A stretch of DNA of 56,930 nt, from positions 1 to 56,930 of the forward strand of contig JAZRPK010000078.1 of the NCBI GenBank assembly GCA_045649145.1, written 5' to 3'. This DNA is from HGM11525 sp045649145. GTDB taxonomy: Bacteria > Bacillota > Clostridia > UBA1381. A model generated the notes under the pieces. The model had not been told where the DNA came from. It ran no database searches and saw only the letters and a program-made list of their open reading frames with translations. Each line of letters starts with the position of its first letter. Positions within the stretch are counted from its first letter, which is position 1. Position numbers and translations under genes: made by a program. Positions 51,884-56,930 of this stretch are shown one piece after another.

Positions 51884-53389
51884 TTACTTGCTGTGTACAG
51901 TTTCAAATTCGCTTTCTACAACCTCGGAAGGCTTTTCGGTAAGCAAGCTTACTGCGAATATAAAGATTAAGCTTACAATAAATCCGGGTACGATTTCGTA
52001 TAGGCTGAAAATCTTCGGCAGGGTTTCTATTCCAAACCAGCCTGCAATATTTCCTGCATATGCCCACAATAGAGCAACTGTTCCGCCCGAGATAACACCT
52101 GCAAGAGCGCCTTTAGCATTACATCTCTTCCAGAAGAGAGAACAGAGCATAATAGGTCCGAATGCTGCGCCGAAGCCTGCCCATGCGTGAGCAACTATTT
52201 CAAACACAGAGCTTTCGGGGTTTGATGCAAAGAAGCCAGCTACTATTGCAACTACAATTATTGTAAGCCTGCTGACTGTAACAAGCTGTTTATCTGTAGC
52301 GTTCTTATTTAGAAACGCCTTGTAGAAGTCGCCGGAAACTGCAGATGCTGTTACCAAAAGCTGTGAGTCAGCAGTTGACATAATAGCTGCCAAAATAGCT
52401 GAAAGTAAAACTGCTGCAATAACAGGATTAAAGATAAAGCTTACTAGTGTCATAAATACTGTTTCGGGGTTTCCTGCCTCAACAAGTGGCACACCTGCTG
52501 CCGCAAGATACGGTTTTCCGAAAAGACCGATAATGACAGCGGCACCCAATGATACAACAACCCAAACCATAGCTATTCTTCTGGCAGGCTTTATATCTTC
52601 GGGCTTTTTTATTGCCATAAATCTTACAAGAATATGTGGCTGGCCAAAATAACCAAGTCCCCATGCAATAGCACCGATAATTCCCATTGCACCGAAGCTA
52701 TTGTCGAATAAATCAAACTTCTCGATATCGGAGAAATTAGCACCAACCTCAGGGTTTGCAAGTTGTGCATACATAACTCCGCCGACAAAAAGTACAGCAA
52801 GGAACATCATTATACCCTGTACAAGGTCGGTCCAACATACAGCCTTAAATCCGCCGAGGAATGTGTAAAGAACAATAATTACTACGCTGATTATTAATGC
52901 TGTGCTGTACTCGATGTCAAATACAGACTTAAAGAGTGTCGCGCCTGATACGAAAGCAGATGCAGTGTAAATCAAGAAGAAAATAAGAATAAACAGCGAC
53001 GGAATTACACGCAGCATCGAGCCGCTGTCATGAAATCTATTTTGGAGAAATTCAGGTATTGTCAGGCTGTTGCCAGCAACCTCGGTATACTTTCTTAAGG
53101 GCTTTGCAACAATGAGCCAGTTAAGATATGTACCGATTGCAAGACCGATTGCAGTCCAGACTGCCTCGGTAGTGCCAATTGCTGATGCATATGCAAGACC
53201 TGGAAGACCAAGCAGCAGCCAACCGCTCATATCCGATGCCTGTGCGCTCATAGACGTTACCCATACATTCATGCCTCTTCCGCCCAAGATATAATCAGAA
53301 TGTGATTTGGTCTTGTAAAAAATAAATCCAATGCCGATCATAATTAAAATGTAGAGAAGAAATACAATTCCCTGTGTTAAACCTGTCAT
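51884..53389 (-). CDS. putP: Sodium/proline symporter
   Basis: Solute:sodium symporter of 501 aa with about 13 membrane segments. It starts M-T-G-L-T-Q-G; S-A-Q-A-S-D-M-S-G-W-L-L-L-G-L-P-G near 45 matches the sodium and proline site of PutP. F-L-G-G-F-K-A-V-C-W-T-D and S-T-A-D-S-Q-L-L-V are further landmarks. ATG at 53389 has AAAGGA upstream; a long in-frame extension to 53590 would cover the promoter. The terminator at 51846 follows. Confidence 0.92.
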   Translation of the reverse strand: MTGLTQGIVFLLYILIMIGIGFIFYKTKSHSDYILGGRGMNVWVTSMSAQASDMSGWLLLGLPGLAYASAIGTTEAVWTAIGLAIGTYLNWLIVAKPLRKYTEVAGNSLTIPEFLQNRFHDSGSMLRVIPSLFILIFFLIYTASAFVSGATLFKSVFDIEYSTALIISVVIIVLYTFLGGFKAVCWTDLVQGIMMFLAVLFVGGVMYAQLANPEVGANFSDIEKFDLFDNSFGAMGIIGAIAWGLGYFGQPHILVRFMAIKKPEDIKPARRIAMVWVVVSLGAAVIIGLFGKPYLAAAGVPLVEAGNPETVFMTLVSFIFNPVIAAVLLSAILAAIMSTADSQLLVTASAVSGDFYKAFLNKNATDKQLVTVSRLTIIVVAIVAGFFASNPESSVFEIVAHAWAGFGAAFGPIMLCSLFWKRCNAKGALAGVISGGTVALLWAYAGNIAGWFGIETLPKIFSLYEIVPGFIVSLIFIFAVSLLTEKPSEVVESEFETVHSK

Positions 53390-53431
53390 AATTAAATCAT
53401 CCTTTCCCTTAGACAGTAAATAATTATAGCG

Positions 53432-53460
53432 ATTATACCATAATTTGAGCATATTTGCAA
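53432..53460 (-). promoter_or_regulatory. SigA-type promoter of putP
   Basis: Minus strand: TTGCAA (53455-53460), 17-base spacer, TATAAT (53432-53437). Confidence 0.75.
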
Positions 53461-53488
53461 TATTTTTTTTCAATATCCAATTTGACGA

Positions 53489-53517
53489 TTGCAAAACCAG
53501 TATTGTTGTGATATAAT
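53489..53517 (+). promoter_or_regulatory. SigA-type promoter of the PqqD-like gene
   Basis: TTGCAA (53489-53494), 17-base spacer, TATAAT (53512-53517), 29 bases before the ATG. It uses the same hexamers as the divergent putP promoter, 28 bases between the two -35 elements. Confidence 0.75.
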
Positions 53518-53546
53518 AATAAGAAAAAATGCGAGGTAAATATAAT

Positions 53547-53813
53547 ATGAAAACGAAAGAAGGCTTTATGCTAAGAAATGTAGCAGGCAAAGATATTGTA
53601 GTTGCTGTCGGTGCTGCATCAATTGACTTTAACGGACTTATCAGTCTTAATGAAACGGGTGCTTTTATCTGGAAAGCGCTTGAGAAAGGCTCTGATTATG
53701 ACTCGTTGCTTGCATTATTGCTTCAGGAATATGACACAGACGAGGCTACCGCAAGAGCAGGTCTTGATGCCTTTTTGGAAAATGTGCGCAAAGCAGAACT
53801 TATTGAAGAATAA
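53547..53813 (+). CDS. PqqD family protein, stand-alone
   Basis: An 88-aa protein fitting the PqqD/RRE fold: beta strands G-F-M-L-R-N-V-A and D-I-V-V-A-V, then I-S-L-N-E-T-G-A-F-I-W-K-A-L with the usual N-E-T-G-A-x-I-W, and a helical D-E-A-T-A-R-A-G-L-D-A-F-L. In RiPP pathways this fold binds the leader peptide for a radical-SAM enzyme. No radical-SAM gene, precursor or transporter is adjacent, so its job here is unknown. ATG at 53547 is used; a start at 53529 lacks a ribosome binding site. It has its own promoter. Confidence 0.82.
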   Translation: MKTKEGFMLRNVAGKDIVVAVGAASIDFNGLISLNETGAFIWKALEKGSDYDSLLALLLQEYDTDEATARAGLDAFLENVRKAELIEE

Positions 53814-53839
53814 CAATATTATTCGTAACAATATTGTTA
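53811..53839 (+). repeat. Stem-loop at the end of the PqqD-like gene
   Basis: TAACAATATT (53811-53820) and AATATTGTTA (53830-53839) form a perfect 10-bp stem with a nine-base loop; the stop codon is in the left arm. There is no T run, so it is a weak terminator at best. Confidence 0.45.
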
Positions 53840-53852
53840 AAATTAATTGACG

Positions 53853-53870
53853 TAAAATGCTTGCATTTTA
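53853..53870. repeat. Palindrome over the -35 region of the SRP RNA promoter
   Basis: TAAAATGC-TT-GCATTTTA, a perfect 8-2-8 inverted repeat containing the ffs -35 hexamer TTGCAT. A regulator site is possible; not matched to a known operator. Confidence 0.5.
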
Positions 53871-53889
53871 TGTTCTTTTGGTGTATAAT
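53861..53889 (+). promoter_or_regulatory. SigA-type promoter of SRP RNA
   Basis: TTGCAT (53861-53866), 17-base spacer, TATAAT (53884-53889), 20 bases before the RNA. Confidence 0.75.
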
Positions 53890-53909
53890 TAGTCTGTATA
53901 GATATGATT

Positions 53910-54025
53910 GGCGATGATAACCGGGTCCCGTGCGACTTGAGAGCGTGAACCTTGTCAGATGGGGAACCAAGCAGCAATAAGCGAAACCTCGGTGTGTTGC
54001 GGAAAAACCCGGTTGGAGCCTTTTT
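53910..54025 (+). ncRNA. ffs: Signal recognition particle RNA, small bacterial type
   Basis: A long helical RNA closed by AACCGGGT (53919-53926) / ACCCGGTT (54007-54014), with GGC/GCC outside. The apical SRP domain is clear: G-T-G-A-A-C-C-T-T-G-T-C-A-G, stem T-G-G, GGAA tetraloop, C-C-A, then A-G-C-A-G-C-A-A. This binds the Ffh M domain. Five T residues end it. ffs before dnaX is the conserved Firmicute order. Confidence 0.9.
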
Positions 54026-54077
54026 GTACAAATATTGCTCGGCATATTGATGCTAAAATTTGAGGAGGATCTACGAT

Positions 54078-55868
54078 ATGGCATATCAGGCAATTTATCG
54101 AAAATGGCGTCCGGCTGTTTTTGAAGATATTGTCGGACAAGGACATATCACCGGAACCTTAAAAAAACAAATTACCAGCGGTCATATTTCTCATGCGTAC
54201 CTCTTTTGCGGTACTCGCGGTACGGGAAAGACAACTGCTGCTAAAGTCTTTTCACGTGCGGTTAACTGCCTTAATCCAAAAGACGGCTCGCCGTGTAACG
54301 AATGCGAAATATGCAAGGGAATACTTGATGGCTCGATAACAGATGTTTCGGAAATTGACGCTGCGTCTAACAATGGTGTTGATAATATCCGTGAAATACG
54401 TGATGATGTTAACTACGTAGCTCTTCGCACCAAGTACCGTGTTTATATAATAGACGAGGTGCATATGCTTTCAGACGGAGCTTTCAATGCTCTTTTGAAA
54501 ACACTGGAAGAGCCACCCGAACACGTTTTGTTTATACTGGCAACAACTGCTGCGCACAAGGTGCCTGAAACCATTCTTTCGAGATGTCAGCGTTTCGATT
54601 TTAAGAGAATTCGCACAGCTGATATAGTTACCAGAATGCGTGAGATAGCATATGGCGACGGCTTAAAGATTGACGAGGATGCTTTTGCACTTCTGGCAAA
54701 GCTTGCAGACGGCTCTATGCGTGACGGGCTTAGTATATTAGAACGTTGCGTGTCCGCTTGTGGTGATAATATTTCGGTAGAGGATATTGCATCGGTTCTG
54801 GGTATCGCAGACAGTGAAGCTAATTTTAGATGTGCGGCTGCGATTGCTGACGGAAATGCTGCAGGAATACTATCCGTTATAAACACACTTGTGTCTGATG
54901 GCAGGGATTTGAACTTATTTATAGATTCACTTCTTGCTCATTTTCACGATTTAATGATAGCAAAGCTTTCAGATAATCCTGAGGATATTATAGAAGCATC
55001 TGCAGAGGAATTACTTAAGCTCAAAACGCAGTCGGAGAAGTTTACGTTTGAGTCATTGACAAGGGCTGCAGATATTCTTAGCAATGCACGTTCTGATGCC
55101 AAGTGGGTGAAATCACCCAGAATGATTTACGAGCTGGCTCTGATTAAGCTTACCAGACCTGCACTTGATGATTCAAAGGAGGCTTTGCTGGAGCGTATTG
55201 CAAAGCTTGAGGAAGAAATCAAAAACGGGGTCAAGGTCAGTGTTTCGGATAATTCAAATACAGCTACAGTACAAGATAAACCAAAAGAGAAGAAACAACC
55301 TTCTGCACGGCTTTATGTACCTTTAGATGTTGCAAGTCTTACGGCAGAGAGTCCCATTGTTGCTGCTGCACGTAAATGGGATGCTGTATCTGCTAAAATT
55401 GCTAAAAAATATCCGCATATAGCAAGCAGTGTTGTAAACCGTAAGATTACGATAGACGGCGAGGGCATCATACTTCTTTATGAGAACAAAGAGCGTATGA
55501 TGAAAGAGATTGCAGTTACTTATCTTAACGCAATCAGAGAGGCTGTCTATAAGGAAACTGGTTGCGATTTTGTTGTAAAGACTGCATATAGAGAAGATTT
55601 AGAAGATAATATAATAGATTATTGGGCTATTGCAAACGGCACTAAACCAACAGCTGTGTCAGTCGAAAATGCAGCAGGTGAAGAACACACCTCAGACCCG
55701 ATTGACAGACTTGCGGGAGATTTTGCCGAGATAGTCGAAATAACAGACCGTAGCGAATTCCTTGACTATAAGCCTGAAACTGACAGCTTTGAGCAGTCAG
55801 AGATGGACGAGGATGACAGGGAAGAGTTCTTCTCGGAAGAGGAGAGAGCAGAGCTTGCGGGCGAATAA
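54078..55868 (+). CDS. dnaX: DNA polymerase III subunits gamma/tau
   Basis: Clamp-loader ATPase of 596 aa. It starts A-Y-Q-A-I-Y-R-K-W-R-P. Walker A has Lys51 in G-T-R-G-T-G-K-T-T, a four-cysteine zinc module uses Cys64, 73, 76 and 79, Walker B is D-E-V-H-M-L-S, and the S-R-C sensor is in I-L-S-R-C-Q-R-F. An acidic, variable tau tail follows residue 400. GAGGAGG lies nine bases before ATG at 54078. I saw no convincing slippery site for a shorter gamma form. Confidence 0.94.
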   Translation: MAYQAIYRKWRPAVFEDIVGQGHITGTLKKQITSGHISHAYLFCGTRGTGKTTAAKVFSRAVNCLNPKDGSPCNECEICKGILDGSITDVSEIDAASNNGVDNIREIRDDVNYVALRTKYRVYIIDEVHMLSDGAFNALLKTLEEPPEHVLFILATTAAHKVPETILSRCQRFDFKRIRTADIVTRMREIAYGDGLKIDEDAFALLAKLADGSMRDGLSILERCVSACGDNISVEDIASVLGIADSEANFRCAAAIADGNAAGILSVINTLVSDGRDLNLFIDSLLAHFHDLMIAKLSDNPEDIIEASAEELLKLKTQSEKFTFESLTRAADILSNARSDAKWVKSPRMIYELALIKLTRPALDDSKEALLERIAKLEEEIKNGVKVSVSDNSNTATVQDKPKEKKQPSARLYVPLDVASLTAESPIVAAARKWDAVSAKIAKKYPHIASSVVNRKITIDGEGIILLYENKERMMKEIAVTYLNAIREAVYKETGCDFVVKTAYREDLEDNIIDYWAIANGTKPTAVSVENAAGEEHTSDPIDRLAGDFAEIVEITDRSEFLDYKPETDSFEQSEMDEDDREEFFSEEERAELAGE

Positions 55869-55890
55869 ATTTAGAGGAGATAACGTAATA

Positions 55891-56244
55891 ATGGGTAAAT
55901 ATAAGGGCTTCAGCGGTTCGGGAATGAACACTAATAAAAATGTTTCTAATGTTGTAAAACAGGCACAGATGATGCAGGAGCAAATGGCTCAGATGCAGGC
56001 CGAAGTTGAGGCGAAGACCGTTGAGTCTGTTGCGGGCGGTGGAATGATAACTGTAACCGCAAACGGAAAAAAGGAAATTCTCTCAATCAAAATCAATCCA
56101 GAAGTGGTAGATGCCGATGACGTGGAAACGCTTGAGGACTTGGTGATGGTTGCTGTTAATGACGCAGTTAAGAAAGCCGATGATATGATGAACGAGGCTA
56201 TGCAGTCTCTGACCGGCGGTCTTAACATACCGGGACTTTTCTGA
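55891..56244 (+). CDS. ybaB: YbaB/EbfC nucleoid-associated protein
   Basis: DNA-binding protein of 117 aa forming a tweezer-like dimer. A long coiled helix (Q-A-Q-M-M-Q-E-Q-M-A-Q-M-Q-A-E) leads to the core with G-G-G-M-I-T-V-T-A-N-G-K-K-E and N-P-E-V-V-D-A-D-D-V-E-T-L-E-D. AGAGGAG precedes ATG at 55891; longer in-frame starts lie inside dnaX. Its place between dnaX and recR is conserved. Its stop overlaps the recR start by one base. Confidence 0.94.
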   Translation: MGKYKGFSGSGMNTNKNVSNVVKQAQMMQEQMAQMQAEVEAKTVESVAGGGMITVTANGKKEILSIKINPEVVDADDVETLEDLVMVAVNDAVKKADDMMNEAMQSLTGGLNIPGLF

Positions 56245-56837
56245 TGCACGCGCCTGCTATTGAGCTCTTGATAGAGCAATTTGCCAAATTGCCCGGAATT
56301 GGAAGAAAAAGCGCAGAAAGACTTGCGTTCCACATTCTTGATAATATGACAGAAGATGCTGTTTTGGATATGTGCGGTATTATTACATCAGCTAAAAAGA
56401 GCATCACGTTCTGTACTGAGTGTCAGAATCTTACAGACACAGTCCCTTGTTCGATATGTTCTTCGGCAAAAAGAGACCGCAGCGTAATCTGCGTTGTTGA
56501 AAGCCCTAAGGACGTTGCTGCTATCGAAAGCACAAACGAATATAACGGCTTATATCACGTTTTGCACGGTGCACTTTCACCGATTGACGGCATAACACCT
56601 GATGATTTGAAAATTAAAGAGCTTATGTTAAGACTAAACTCTCAAATAAGCGAGGTTATTATGGCTACTAATCCCACAGTCAGCGGAACAGCTACTGCGG
56701 TATATATACAAAGACTTTTACAGCCTATGGGTATTAAGGTTACCCGTATAGCTCACGGTATTCCCATTGGTGGAGGATTGGAATTTACAGACGAAGCAAC
56801 TCTTGCAAAAGCTTTGGAAGGTAGACGTGAAATGTAA
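56244..56837 (+). CDS. recR: Recombination mediator RecR
   Basis: Works with RecF and RecO to load RecA on gapped DNA; 197 aa. A helix-hairpin-helix (L-P-G-I-G-R-K-S-A-E-R) is followed by the four-cysteine zinc site (Cys57, 60, 69, 72) and a Toprim domain (V-V-E-S-P-K-D-V). A C-terminal Walker-like segment ends the protein. ATG overlaps the ybaB stop (TGATG), which suggests coupled translation. Confidence 0.95.
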   Translation: MHAPAIELLIEQFAKLPGIGRKSAERLAFHILDNMTEDAVLDMCGIITSAKKSITFCTECQNLTDTVPCSICSSAKRDRSVICVVESPKDVAAIESTNEYNGLYHVLHGALSPIDGITPDDLKIKELMLRLNSQISEVIMATNPTVSGTATAVYIQRLLQPMGIKVTRIAHGIPIGGGLEFTDEATLAKALEGRREM

Positions 56838-56877
56838 TTAATTTATAAAATGTATCTTTTGAAAGGACGGTTCCACT

Positions 56878-56930
56878 ATGAAATTTAAGGTATTTATCCT
56901 ATCGCTTGTTCTTGCACTTGCTGCCTGCAC
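56878..56930 (+). CDS. Start of a lipoprotein, cut by the window edge
   Basis: Only 17 codons are visible: M-K-F-K-V-F followed by a hydrophobic core and L-A-A-C, a good lipobox with lipid-modified Cys at residue 17. GAAAGGA at 56861-56867 is 10 bases before the ATG. Nothing can be said about the mature protein. Confidence 0.6.
   Translation, partial: MKFKVFILSLVLALAAC

Noticed and set aside
54150..54175. Programmed frameshift site in dnaX
   Set aside because: The A run here is near the N terminus and would give a useless product; no slippery heptamer with a following stem was seen near the gamma/tau boundary.
1..56930. Mobile elements, CRISPR arrays, defence islands
   Set aside because: No transposase, integrase, terminal repeats, regular repeat-spacer array or defence gene was found; gene order is that of a stable chromosome.

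Overview
The window looks like part of the chromosome of a low-to-moderate GC, spore-forming Gram-positive bacterium of class Clostridia, probably Oscillospirales/Eubacteriales. The signs are AGGAGG-type ribosome binding sites, TTGACA/TATAAT promoters, WalRK with YycH and YycI, CwlD and a SpoVB-like flippase, a THF riboswitch before an ECF folate transporter, and the Firmicute order ffs-dnaX-ybaB-recR. I saw no insertion sequence, phage gene, CRISPR array or plasmid function. No stretch over 300 bases lacks a gene; the largest gaps are 38688-38901 (riboswitch), 11212-11406 (divergent promoters) and 42668-42861 (terminator and possible small RNA).

Layout. 1-1816: the tail of an M16 peptidase, a ZIP metal transporter and a SpoU-type RNA methylase. 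1928-8515 (+): a house-keeping and envelope operon of aroB, lspA, rluD-type pseudouridine synthase, ddl, a DUF1934 protein, an S41 protease and a D,D-carboxypeptidase. 8523-11010: a zinc/manganese ABC operon with a Fur-like operator, ending at a terminator shared with a small unknown protein on the minus strand. 11339-19485: murD, three tandem M42 aminopeptidases, hisS, aspS, ppa. 19537-22665: cwlD, then serC-serA. 22674-28017 (-): walR, walK, an unrecognised secreted protein, yycH, yycI.

28086-38687 (+): alaS, truB, ribF, pth, mfd, a PrsA-like foldase and a stalk-domain/DUF3298 protein. 38695-41971: folT under a THF riboswitch, a long divergent PRPP synthetase, and an S-layer-homology protein. 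41972-45974 (-): tcdA, then a spoVB-like flippase followed by a CorC-type CBS membrane protein. 46043-48097: a Na/phosphate symporter and tRNA-Met. 48137-51879: a GH31 glycosidase with an SGNH esterase. 51884-53460 (-): putP. 53489-56930 (+): an orphan PqqD-like protein, SRP RNA, dnaX, ybaB, recR and the start of a lipoprotein.

The core content is translation (four synthetase or tRNA-modification loci plus pth), cell wall synthesis and its WalRK control, and DNA repair/replication. The parts that are not routine are the secreted protein in the wal operon, the small protein with a possible forespore promoter, the orphan PqqD protein, the variant Prs, and several cis elements: hairpins over ribosome binding sites, palindromes over promoters, and a possible small RNA. 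I did not find a clear new defence or biosynthetic system. All promoter, operator and terminator calls were made by eye.
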